Source: Actinoplanes sp. L3-i22
Lineage (GTDB): Bacteria > Actinomycetota > Actinomycetes > Mycobacteriales > Micromonosporaceae
Assembly: GCF_019704555.1 (NCBI RefSeq)
Contig: NZ_AP024745.1
Location: 11,335,501 to 11,399,500, forward strand
DNA length: 64,000 nt
Direction of reading: 5' to 3'
Part shown: positions 48,176 to 56,231 of the stretch, piece by piece
Numbering within the stretch: the stretch's first letter is position 1
Layout: every line of letters starts with the position of its first letter
The notes under the pieces: generated by a model
The model's database searches: none
Told to the model about the DNA's origin: nothing
The model's input: only the letters and a program-made list of their open reading frames with translations
Program-made: the position numbers and the translations under genes

Positions 48176-50785
48176 TCAGCGGACTATCTGGGCAAACCGT
48201 GCGGCGCCGTCCTCCAGGTCCGGGTGCTCGACGGCCAGCGCCATCGCCACCACCCGGTCGAAGCCCAGGGTCGCGCCGTCCGCGTAGGCCGCGTCGAACG
48301 CCGCGTCGCCGAGCGCCAGGCGCAACGCGATCTGCTGCGCCGACCAGAACGCCCCGAACGACTCGGTGCGCCGCGCCCCGCGGGCCGCCTCCGCCCCACC
48401 GAACAGGACCGTCGCGGTCACCGTGTCACCGCCCAGCGCGCACCGGGCCGCGATCGCCGCCACCGCGTCCGCCGCCGCGCCCCGGAAGCCGTGCCGCAGT
48501 CGCGAGCGCAGCGCCACCACCAGGTGATCGTGCGCGGCCACCAGGTCACCCCGGCGCAGCGCGACCATGCCGAGCAGCCAGTCCACCGCCCGCCGCCCGC
48601 GGTCCTCGGGACGGCCGGCCTCCAGCTGACGGGCCCCGCCGAGCAGCTCGGCCGCCTCGGTCAGCGCGTCCCGCCGCCAGAACAGCTCGGCCAGCGCGAG
48701 CACGGCCGGCAGCGACTCGGTCGCCACCCCGGCCCGCTCCGCCTCGGCGATCACCGACCGGCAGGACGTCTCGGTGGCCTCCGCGCCGTGCTCGTCCAGC
48801 CGGATCCGGCGGCTGCCCAGGGCCCGGACCAGCAGCGCCGGGTCACCGGCCCGTCGCGCCGCGGCCTCCGCCCGGAGCAGGAACTCGTCCCGCTCGCCCG
48901 GGTCGTCGGCCAGGTCGGCGTGGATCAGGTAGGCCTGGGCCAGCTCGGCCGGCTCGGTGGCGTCGTCGGCGCGCCGGTACAGCCCGGCGAGCAGGGAGCG
49001 GCCCTCACCGGCGCCGCCGTGCTCGCGCCACCACGGGTTCAGCGCGCCGGCCAGGCGCAGGCCGGCCCGGACGTCACCACCCGCGGCCGCCCAGCGCAGC
49101 GCGGTCTGCCACTCCGCCACGTACGGCCCGAAGTCGGTCAGCGACACCGTGCGGAGCTGGCCGTCGGTGTCCACCGCGACGTTCGTCAGCGTCTCCAGCG
49201 ACCAGGCGAGATGCCGGTCCCGGACGGTCGGCTCGTCACCGGCGTCGGCGAGCCGGCGCAGCGCGTACGACCGGACGTGGTCCGACATCCGGTAGCGCGG
49301 CCCCGGCACCACCTCGATCAGCGACTTCTCGGCCAGCTCGGAGAGCGCGCTGAGCGCCCCCTCGCCGCACCAGTCCACGGTCGGGAGATCCACCGGCCCG
49401 GCGAAGACCGCCAGCCTGCGCAGCAGCTCGGCGGCCCGGCTGCCCAGGCTCCGGTACGACCAGTCCAGGTTGTTCCGCAGACTCTCGTGCCGCCCCTCGC
49501 CGCACGCGTCGTTGTCCAGCGCACCGATCGGATCGTCCAGCCGGCGGGCCAGCAGGTCGGCCGGCAGCAGCCGGAGCCGGGCCGCGGCCAGCTCGATCGC
49601 GAGCGGCGAGCCCTCCAGCCGCGCCGCCAGCCCGGCCAGCTGCTCGTCGTCGTCCCCGCGCCGGCCCCCGCGAGCCGCCGTCGCCCGCTCCTTGAGCAGC
49701 GCGAACGCGTCGGCCGGGGCCATCGGCGGGATCCGCCACACGGTCTCCCCCGGCAGGCCCAGCGGCGCCCGGCCGGTGGCCAGCACGTCCAGCCGGCGGC
49801 AGCGGGTCAGCAGCCGGTGCGCCAGCGCCGCGGTCAGGCCCGGCGCCGCGTCGCAGGTCTGCAGGACGACCAGCATCCGCCGCTCGGCGCACTGCTCGAC
49901 CAGCGTGTCGATCATCGGGCGGCCCGGCTCCGGCCGCAGGCCCAGCGCCGCGGCCAGGGCGGTCGGCAGGCCACCCGGCGCGCTCACCGCGTCGATCGTC
50001 CACACCCCACCCGGGTACGCGTCGGCCACCTGCCCGGCCACCGCCAGGCTCAGCCGAGTCTTGCCCGCGCCACCCGCGCCGACCACGCTGACCAGCCGGT
50101 GGTGGCTGATCAGCTCGGCCAGCTCGGCGATCTCGGCCGGCCGCCCGACGAACGAGCTGTGCTCGGCCGGCAGGTTGTGCCGGGGCGCCTCGGCCGTCCG
50201 CGGACGCGGAAACTCCCGGTCCAGGCCGGGGGCGAGGACCTGGAAGATCCGCTCGTCGTCGTCGAAGCCGCGCAGCCGGAACGCGCCCAGATCCAGCAGA
50301 TCCACGCCGACCAGCGTCTCCGCGGCGGCGGTCGCCGTGCCGTAGGTCGTGGTCACGGCGAGCGCGGTGGCCTCCGAACACAGCACCTGCCCGCCGTGCG
50401 CGGCCGCGGCGACCCGGGCCGCGCGGTGCACCTCGGCGCTGGCGTACTCGGTGCCGATCGGGGTGGCGTGTCCGGTGTGCAGTCCCATCCGGACCCGGGG
50501 GACGGCGTCGGCGCGCGGCCAGTCGAACGCGGCGAGCCTCCGCTGAGCCTCCACACAGGCCGCAACGGCCGCATCCGCGTTGTCGAACGCCACGAAGAAG
50601 GAGTCACCCTCCGTAAGGAGTTCGACACCACTGAAGTCACTCAGCGCAGCGCGTAACACAGAGCGATGTGCGTTCAGCACAGCGCGATAGGTGTCACCGA
50701 GCATCCTGGCCAGCCGCGTGGATCCCTCTATGTCTGTGAACATAAAGGTCACGAGGCCGCTGGGTAGCTCGAGCCGTCCCGACAC
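48176..50785 (-). CDS. Class III cyclase-like / NB-ARC-type ATPase regulator
   Basis: The 869-residue protein has an N-terminal nucleotide cyclase domain (1-170; TFMFTDIEGSTRLARMLG), a P-loop ATPase (Walker A GAGGAGKTRLSLAV near residue 240, then LDVLATGRAPLGLPGETVW) and a long helical repeat half (TPR-like) to the C-terminus. No terminal LuxR helix-turn-helix is visible. The two metal Asp residues (18 and 61) are kept, but the substrate-Lys position is Leu57 and the Asn of the VNxAAR motif is His (VHRAAR). Catalysis is therefore uncertain and may be altered or lost. Such proteins are putative signalling hubs. Confidence 0.85.
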   Translation of the reverse strand: MSGRLELPSGLVTFMFTDIEGSTRLARMLGDTYRAVLNAHRSVLRAALSDFSGVELLTEGDSFFVAFDNADAAVAACVEAQRRLAAFDWPRADAVPRVRMGLHTGHATPIGTEYASAEVHRAARVAAAAHGGQVLCSEATALAVTTTYGTATAAAETLVGVDLLDLGAFRLRGFDDDERIFQVLAPGLDREFPRPRTAEAPRHNLPAEHSSFVGRPAEIAELAELISHHRLVSVVGAGGAGKTRLSLAVAGQVADAYPGGVWTIDAVSAPGGLPTALAAALGLRPEPGRPMIDTLVEQCAERRMLVVLQTCDAAPGLTAALAHRLLTRCRRLDVLATGRAPLGLPGETVWRIPPMAPADAFALLKERATAARGGRRGDDDEQLAGLAARLEGSPLAIELAAARLRLLPADLLARRLDDPIGALDNDACGEGRHESLRNNLDWSYRSLGSRAAELLRRLAVFAGPVDLPTVDWCGEGALSALSELAEKSLIEVVPGPRYRMSDHVRSYALRRLADAGDEPTVRDRHLAWSLETLTNVAVDTDGQLRTVSLTDFGPYVAEWQTALRWAAAGGDVRAGLRLAGALNPWWREHGGAGEGRSLLAGLYRRADDATEPAELAQAYLIHADLADDPGERDEFLLRAEAAARRAGDPALLVRALGSRRIRLDEHGAEATETSCRSVIAEAERAGVATESLPAVLALAELFWRRDALTEAAELLGGARQLEAGRPEDRGRRAVDWLLGMVALRRGDLVAAHDHLVVALRSRLRHGFRGAAADAVAAIAARCALGGDTVTATVLFGGAEAARGARRTESFGAFWSAQQIALRLALGDAAFDAAYADGATLGFDRVVAMALAVEHPDLEDGAARFAQIVR

Positions 50786-51302
50786 GGTTGAACCTCCGCC
50801 CCCTTGGGAAGTCGCGACTCATGGTGCCGTATCTCAGAGTCACCGCCCATCGTAGAAACGGACGGTAACCATGTTCCCGCCACGGCCGACCCCTTACGGA
50901 GGACATCTCCAATCGTGGGATCGACGTCGGCATACGGGACTACGCGTGTCGTAACGAAAGAGATCGAACGCGGAAACGATGCGGTCGGGCAAAACCGCCG
51001 GGCTGTTCGGGTGTACCCGTACGTGTCGTCCCAGTTTCTGGGATATCGGGCCTGAGCTGGGCGGATTTGTCGGCAGTGGGTTCAAGGGCGGATACCGAGG
51101 GTGAGAATGGACAGGTGGTTGGCGGCCAATGTCGACGGACGACCGGTATCGAGCGGTTTGCAGTAAGGAGTGACGCAGATCACTTTGTAGTGTGAGTGGG
51201 TCTCGCGTTTCATCGACCGTTTCAATAGGTCCCGGGCGGTTGGTTGCCACGTTCGGGGCGTGCTGCTCGGGCGCGGCGATGCCTGGGCGCGGGGGCTTTT
51301 GA
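50786..51302. other. Intergenic region, no gene seen
   Basis: The 517 bases between the cyclase-type regulator gene and repeat copy 4 contain no convincing gene. CCCAG-TTT-CTGGG at 51030-51042 is a small hairpin. The upstream region of the regulator gene (50786-50940) should hold its promoter, but I see no strong match. Confidence 0.5.
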
Positions 51303-51440
51303 GATCAAGATCTTTTATTGCCTCGGTCCGCCGGGGTACAGATCGTCGCTCCCGCGGGGACCCTTCCGGGTCTCGCAAGGGCGCGGGGCGCCCAGAACAC
51401 GAGACCCTCCAGGGCGATGTCCGTGGGTGGTTGCGGTTTA
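51303..51440 (+). repeat. Interspersed 140-bp structured repeat, copy 4 (subtype A)
   Basis: This copy shares the orientation and subtype module (TCCGCCGGGGTACAG) of copy 1. The outer hairpin stem GGGTCTCG (51368-51375) with CGAGACCC (51400-51407) is perfect, with a third version of the pairing. It ends GTGGGTGGTTGCGGTTT. The following bases to 51696 hold no gene that I can support, only GC-rich direct repeats (GGTCGCGG, GGCCGG). Confidence 0.88.
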
Positions 51441-51696
51441 AAAGGACCAACGCGAGGGGGCTGCCCGCTTCCGCTACCGCCGCGGGTCGCGGCGTCAGCG
51501 GATCCAGGGCGACCTGGTCGGTCGCGGCGCCGTCAGGCGTCGCGGTCTTGATCGGCGGTCGCGGTTCCCGGTGGGCGGTGTCGGTTCGGTGGGCTCGGGC
51601 CGGCCGCCGTTCGGTAGGCCTCGGGGGCGGCCGGCCGATGGTTTGGCGGGGTCGGGTTGGTCTGGCCGGGCGCGGTGCTGGTGGGGCTCGGGTGGG

Positions 51697-51909
51697 TCAG
51701 CAGCCGCAGGAACCGCCGCAGCAGCCTCCGCCGCCGCTGCTCGGGGCCGGGGTGGCGCCGCCCCGGCCGGTGACGGCGACTGTGGACAGCAGTTTGACGG
51801 TGTCGTCGTGGCCCTCCGGGCAGGCGGCCGGGGCGCTGGCCTCGCGCATCGGGCGGCTGAGCTCGAAGGTGGCGCCACAGGCGCGGCAACGGTAGTCATA
51901 ACGCGGCAT
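51697..51909 (-). CDS. FmdB-family zinc-ribbon protein with Cys-rich tail
   Basis: The 70-residue protein has the FmdB zinc ribbon MPRYDYRCRACGATFELSRP with CRAC, but at the second knuckle it reads CPEGHDD, with a single Cys plus His, and it ends GGGGCCGGSCGC. The Cys-rich tail may add metal binding. ATG 51909 starts the conserved ribbon; the longer frame adds 13 unlikely residues. It lies divergent to the transglycosylase-like gene. Confidence 0.85.
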   Translation of the reverse strand: MPRYDYRCRACGATFELSRPMREASAPAACPEGHDDTVKLLSTVAVTGRGGATPAPSSGGGGCCGGSCGC

Positions 51910-52000
51910 CGGACCAGCGTAAAGCCCCTTTGCCGAGGCGTTGTCCACAGGCCTCCGGCGACTTTCCCAACGTTGGTCGTGGCCCGGTAGGGTCGAGCGC

Positions 52001-53470
52001 GTGGCGGAGGTACGGAAGAACCCAGCAGAGCGGCCGGAGCTGCGGGCGGCAGCGCCCCATCAGGGCGGCCCCCTGGGCAGTTCCGGAGCGGCTCCGGCCG
52101 AGGAGACCTCGGGCGGGAAGCATGCGCTGCCACCCGAGTCCGGCAAGTCGGACACGTCCGCGGCTCCGTCGACGTCCGCAGCCGTGTCCGGGTCCGGGTC
52201 CGCGTCGACCTCGGGTGATGCCGGGTCTGCGGGCGGAAAGGCGTCGGAGTCTGACAAGGGCGGGGCTTCGGGCGAGCCGGGTAAGGGCTCAGCCCAGACC
52301 GCGGAGGCCGGCAAAGCCTCGGACGGTTCAGGCAAGGCCTCCGAGGCGGGCAAGGACTCGGCCACGGGCAAAGACGCGACAGGCAAGGACTCAGCGGCCG
52401 GCAAAGACTCGCCTGCGGACAAAGACTCCGCTGCGGGCAAAGGCTCGGAGGCTGACAAGGGCTCGGCGGGCGACAAGGCTGGGGCCGCGCCGGTCAAGCA
52501 GGGGCTGGTGCGCCGGTCGGTGGGGCTGGTCGGCCGGGGTGGGCGGGGCGTGGCGGCCTGGGCGAAACGGCCCAGCGGGCGCGTGATCCTGCCCAGTGTC
52601 GTGGTCGTGGCGCTGATCGGGCTCGCCGGCACGGCCGGGGTCTACCTGGTTCCCCGGGCGCTGGAGGCGGCGCCGACGCCGAGTGCCACGCCGACGTTCG
52701 GGGCGGCCGGGGCCGTTCCGGCGCCCTCGGCGAGCGATCCCTACGGCCTGGGCGGGCTGCCGTCCGCGCCGGCCGGGGGCGCGTTCCCGGGCTACACGCT
52801 GCCGGGCTACACCGCGCCGACGACCGCGTTCGGGGTGCCGAACACCGGGATCGGCACGCCCGGCGGGGTCACCGTGAACCGCCCGGCGGATTCGCTGGCC
52901 GCGTGGGCGCAGACCGCCGGCACCAAGGCCGGGATCCCGGTGATCGCGGTCCAGGCGTATGGCTATGCCGAGCTGGTCGCCTCGCAGACCACCCCGACCT
53001 GTCACCTGAGCTGGACCACGCTGGCCGCGATCGGCAAGATCGCGTCCGGGCACGGCAGCTCGAACGGCGCGGTGCTCAGCGTCGACGGGGTGGCGCAGCC
53101 GACGATCTACGGGCTGCCGCTGGACGGGCAGGGCGGCCGGCTCCTGGTCCAGGACACCGATCAGGGCGTGCTCGACCAGGACACCACGTATGACCGCGAG
53201 GTCGGGCCGATGAAGCTGGTGCCGAGCGCGTGGAAAGCATTCCAGGTGGACGCGGACCGGAACGGCACCGCCGACATCAACGACATCGACGACGCCGCGC
53301 TGGTCGCCGCGACCCAGCTGTGCAAGGACGCGAAGGGTGGCGTCCGTGACCTGTCCCGGGCCGACTCCTGGTGGGACGGGATCCTGAACTACAACGGCGG
53401 CACGCTCCGCGCGTCCGCGCAGAAGATCTTCGAGGCGGCCAACGACTACGGCCAGCGCAGCCGCACCTGA
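52001..53470 (+). CDS. Lytic-transglycosylase-like protein lacking the catalytic Glu
   Basis: The 489-residue protein has a long Ser/Lys/Asp-rich cytoplasmic head (about 35-165, repeated GKDSA units), one membrane helix (about 200-224), a Pro/Gly linker and a SLT-like domain (about 310-485). Homologues have AIGRVESxHG with the catalytic Glu; here the motif is AIGKIASGHG with Ala348. The normally conserved GPMQ is GPMK (Lys405). The DRNGTADINDIDDAAL segment and two Cys residues are retained. It probably binds glycan without cleaving it. GTG 52001 lies seven bases after TAGGGT, a -10-like box, so the mRNA may be leaderless. Confidence 0.82.
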   Translation: MAEVRKNPAERPELRAAAPHQGGPLGSSGAAPAEETSGGKHALPPESGKSDTSAAPSTSAAVSGSGSASTSGDAGSAGGKASESDKGGASGEPGKGSAQTAEAGKASDGSGKASEAGKDSATGKDATGKDSAAGKDSPADKDSAAGKGSEADKGSAGDKAGAAPVKQGLVRRSVGLVGRGGRGVAAWAKRPSGRVILPSVVVVALIGLAGTAGVYLVPRALEAAPTPSATPTFGAAGAVPAPSASDPYGLGGLPSAPAGGAFPGYTLPGYTAPTTAFGVPNTGIGTPGGVTVNRPADSLAAWAQTAGTKAGIPVIAVQAYGYAELVASQTTPTCHLSWTTLAAIGKIASGHGSSNGAVLSVDGVAQPTIYGLPLDGQGGRLLVQDTDQGVLDQDTTYDREVGPMKLVPSAWKAFQVDADRNGTADINDIDDAALVAATQLCKDAKGGVRDLSRADSWWDGILNYNGGTLRASAQKIFEAANDYGQRSRT

Positions 53471-53841
53471 CCCGCGCACCGGTCCACGCGGCGCCGAGCC
53501 GACCGCGGACGCCCGAACGGCCGGGCCGGGAGCGCGCGGGCGCGGGTGTGACGCGCGGACGCGGCACGTGTGGGTGCGGCAGCGTGGGTGTGGCGCGCGC
53601 GAGTGCGGGTCTGGGTGCGGCGCGGGCGCGGCACGTGCGGGGTGCGGCGGCGTGGGCGTCAGGTGGGGTGCGGAGGGGCCGGCGAAGGCTTCGGGTGGTT
53701 CGGGCGGGTGTCGGCGACAGGGGCGGAAATGGCTTGCGTAGGGGCGAATCGCATCGCGGTGTGGCGACGCTCGGTGAGTGGATGCGTACTTTTGCGTGGT
53801 CAGCACTTCCCTGAAGGTCTGCTAAACGGCACGATGTACGA
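53471..53841. other. GC-rich degenerate repeat region
   Basis: The 371 bases are dominated by GTGCGG, GCGCGGGCGCGG and GTGGGTGTGGCGCG variants (about 53520-53660), with no supported gene. TGCTAAACGG near 53820 could contain the -10 of the next gene. Confidence 0.5.
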
Positions 53842-54858
53842 GTGAGGGTGCGTGAATGGGATCCCCGCTCCGCGTCCGGGGGTGAGATCCACTCGCTGGT
53901 GGAGACGGTCAACGCGGTGCTCGCAACTGACCTTCCCGACGATCCACCCTGGCGTGACGTGCAGGTCAGGGACTATCTCGCCGAGACCATGCCGGGCGAG
54001 CGCCGGATCTGCTGGGTCGCCGAGGACGACCGTCTGCCGGAGGGTGAGAGCGAGATCTACGCCATGGTCAGCATCCTGCTGCTGGGCGACATCGGCGTGC
54101 TCGAGATCCTGGTCAAGCCGCAACTGAGGCGCCGTGGACTCGGGCGGGAGCTGCTCGCGGTCGCGGTCCGACGGGCGTACCTCGAAGGATTTTCCTCGAT
54201 CGGCGTGGAGGCGATCGGCGGCACCCCGGCGATCGGCTTCTACGAGGCGCTCGGCTTCGAGCGGGAGTATGTGGAGACTCGCAGTGTCCTGAGTCTGGAC
54301 ACCGTCGACTGGGCGGCGCTGGGCGCGATGGCCAGCGGCATCAGCACCGGCTACCGGGTGGAGTATCACCCCGGTGGCCCGCCCGCCGGCCTGCTGGAGC
54401 CCTACGCCCGGGCCAAGGCGGAAGCGCAGACGGACGACGACGACCTGGACCTGACACCGCGCTCGTCCGACCCGGAACGGCTGCGGGAGTCGCTGGACAC
54501 GCTGCACCGGCGGGGTCTGAAGCCGTACATCGTGCTGGCGATCCACGAGTCGACCGGGTCGGTGGCCGGGCTGACCGAGGTGGTCGTCCCGGCGCAGCAC
54601 CCGGAGCGCGCCGATCAGTACGACACGATCGTCGTCCGCGAACACCGGGGCTACGGCATCGACCGGGCGATCAAGGCCCGGATGCTGTTCGAGCTGCGCG
54701 CCGCCGAGACCGGCCTGCGCCAGGTGCAGACCTGGAACGCACAGCACAACGAGTCGATGCTGAAGGTCAACGCCGAACTGGGCTACCAGTCGGATCGGGA
54801 CTGGTTCGAGTACATCGCGGATGTGGGTCAGTTGGTGCAGAGGTTGGAGCCCAGTTAG
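53842..54858 (+). CDS. Tandem GNAT acetyltransferase (mycothiol-synthase-like)
   Basis: The 338-residue protein has two GNAT halves. The first carries the acetyl-CoA loop LVKPQLRRRGLGRELLAVAV and GTPAIGFYEALGF. The second has VAGLTEVVVPAQHPE, VVREHRGYGIDRAIK and NAQHNESMLKVNAELGY. This is the two-domain pattern of mycothiol synthase MshD and related acetyltransferases; whether it makes mycothiol is not clear, as the key residues are not known to me. GTG 53842 and GTG 53848 are both possible starts. Confidence 0.85.
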   Translation: MRVREWDPRSASGGEIHSLVETVNAVLATDLPDDPPWRDVQVRDYLAETMPGERRICWVAEDDRLPEGESEIYAMVSILLLGDIGVLEILVKPQLRRRGLGRELLAVAVRRAYLEGFSSIGVEAIGGTPAIGFYEALGFEREYVETRSVLSLDTVDWAALGAMASGISTGYRVEYHPGGPPAGLLEPYARAKAEAQTDDDDLDLTPRSSDPERLRESLDTLHRRGLKPYIVLAIHESTGSVAGLTEVVVPAQHPERADQYDTIVVREHRGYGIDRAIKARMLFELRAAETGLRQVQTWNAQHNESMLKVNAELGYQSDRDWFEYIADVGQLVQRLEPS

Positions 54859-54970
54859 AACCGGTTTGGGGGTTTTTGGGAACCGGTTTTGGGGGTTTTG
54901 GGAGCAGGTTGACAGGCGCAGACTGAGCTGGCTTGGCTCCGCTTCGCTCCGCGCACAAAGCGCCTGATAC

Positions 54971-55043
54971 CCGATGGGGAGTCAGTTGATTTTCCGACGC
55001 CGCAAAACCCGCGGCGTCGGAAAATCAGCTGCCTCCCCATCGG
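54971..55043. repeat. 33-bp long inverted repeat (large hairpin)
   Basis: Arms at 54971-55003 and 55011-55043 match in 31 of 33 positions around a 7-base loop (AAAACCC). One mismatch would be a G-U wobble in RNA. It lies between the convergent tandem-GNAT and hemB genes and may act as a bidirectional terminator, although no T tract follows. The region before it (54859-54970) has short GGGGGTTTT-type repeats. Confidence 0.9.
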
Positions 55044-55044
55044 C

Positions 55045-55174
55045 GGCGCTTCGTGAGAAGCACAACCGGTGGGGTTGGTGAAGATCGGACCAGCGGTGCT
55101 TTGTGAGAAGCACGACCGGTGGGGTTGGTGAAGATCGGGCCGGGGGCGCTTTGTGGAAAGCGGAACCGGTGGGG
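55045..55174 (+). repeat. 50-bp tandem repeat abutting hemB
   Basis: Units start at 55045, 55095 and 55145 with an exact 50-base period; shared segments are GTGAGAAGCAC and ACCGGTGGGGTTGGTGAAGA. The third unit runs into the hemB stop codon, where GTTGGTGAAG becomes GTTAGTAGC. Each unit has a small GCTT-N6-AAGC hairpin. Confidence 0.85.
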
Positions 55175-56164
55175 TTAGTAGCGGTTGCGTAGCAGGTGGG
55201 CGGCTTCTAGGGCCCAGTAGGTGAGGGTGATTTGGGCGCCGGCTCGCTTGATTGAGGTTAGGGACTCGAGGATTACTCGTTCTCGGTCGATCCAGCCGTT
55301 GGCGGCGGCGGCCTCGACCATGGCGTACTCGCCGGAGACCTGGTAGGCGGCGACCGGGATGGTTACGCGGTCGCGGACGGCGGCGATCACGTCGAGGTAG
55401 GGCAACGCGGGCTTGACCATGACGATGTCCGCGCCCTCGGCCACGTCCAGGTCGACCTCGCGGAGCGCCTCCCGCAGGTTCGGCGGGTCCTGCTGGTACT
55501 GCCGCCGGTCGCCCTGCAGCGTCGACTCGACCGCCTCACGGAACGGGCCGTAGAACGCGCCCGCGTACTTGGCGGCGTACGCCAGCACCGAGACGTCCTG
55601 GTAACCGGCCCGGTCGAGGGCCTTGCGGACCACGCCGATCTGGCCGTCCATCATCCCGGACGGGCCGACCACGTGCGCGCCGGCGGCCGCCTGGGCGACC
55701 GCCATCTCGGCGTAGACGTCCAGGGTCGCGTCGTTGTCCACGGAGCCGTCCGGGGCGAGCACCCCGCAGTGCCCGTGCGAGGTGAACTCGTCCAGGCAGA
55801 GGTCGCTCATGATCACGGTGGCGTCGCCGACCTCGGCGATCAGGTCGCGGATGCCGAGGTTGAGGATGCCGTCCGGGTCGAGGCCGGCCGAGCCGGTCTC
55901 GTCCTTGCTGGTGTTCTCCGGCACACCGAACAGCATCAGCCCGCCGATCCCGGCGCTGACCGCCTCGTGGGCGACCTTCCGGAGCGATTCGCGGGAGTGC
56001 TGGACGACCCCGGGCAGGGAGCTGATCGGGCGCGGCTCGGTCAGCCCCTCCTTGAGGAAGAGCGGCAGGACCAGCTCGGCCGGGGCGAGGCGGGTCTCCT
56101 CGACCAGTCGGCGGATCGCGGGTGTGCGCCGGAGGCGGCGCGGGCGGATGTCAGGAAAGGACAC
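55175..56164 (-). CDS. hemB: Porphobilinogen synthase
   Basis: The 329-residue enzyme joins two 5-aminolevulinates to porphobilinogen. It shows [20 protein letters not shown] at the start, [18 protein letters not shown] (zinc/Mg site), ASDMMDGQIG-like [11 protein letters not shown], the active-site Lys regions [15 protein letters not shown] and [15 protein letters not shown] 56164 has GGAGG six bases upstream, and a longer frame would start at 56224. It follows hemD on the minus strand after 67 bases. Typical length is 325-335 residues. Confidence 0.95.
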   Translation of the reverse strand: MSFPDIRPRRLRRTPAIRRLVEETRLAPAELVLPLFLKEGLTEPRPISSLPGVVQHSRESLRKVAHEAVSAGIGGLMLFGVPENTSKDETGSAGLDPDGILNLGIRDLIAEVGDATVIMSDLCLDEFTSHGHCGVLAPDGSVDNDATLDVYAEMAVAQAAAGAHVVGPSGMMDGQIGVVRKALDRAGYQDVSVLAYAAKYAGAFYGPFREAVESTLQGDRRQYQQDPPNLREALREVDLDVAEGADIVMVKPALPYLDVIAAVRDRVTIPVAAYQVSGEYAMVEAAAANGWIDRERVILESLTSIKRAGAQITLTYWALEAAHLLRNRY

Positions 56165-56231
56165 CTGTGGCCTCCAAAAGGAAGAACGCGCCGGGGACGT
56201 CCCCGGCGCGTTCACAGCGTTCAAAGCGACG

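Noticed and set aside
5783..51440. The 140-bp repeat as an insertion sequence
   Set aside because: No transposase frame, terminal inverted repeat or target duplication was seen. The short frames within it are not conserved between copies.
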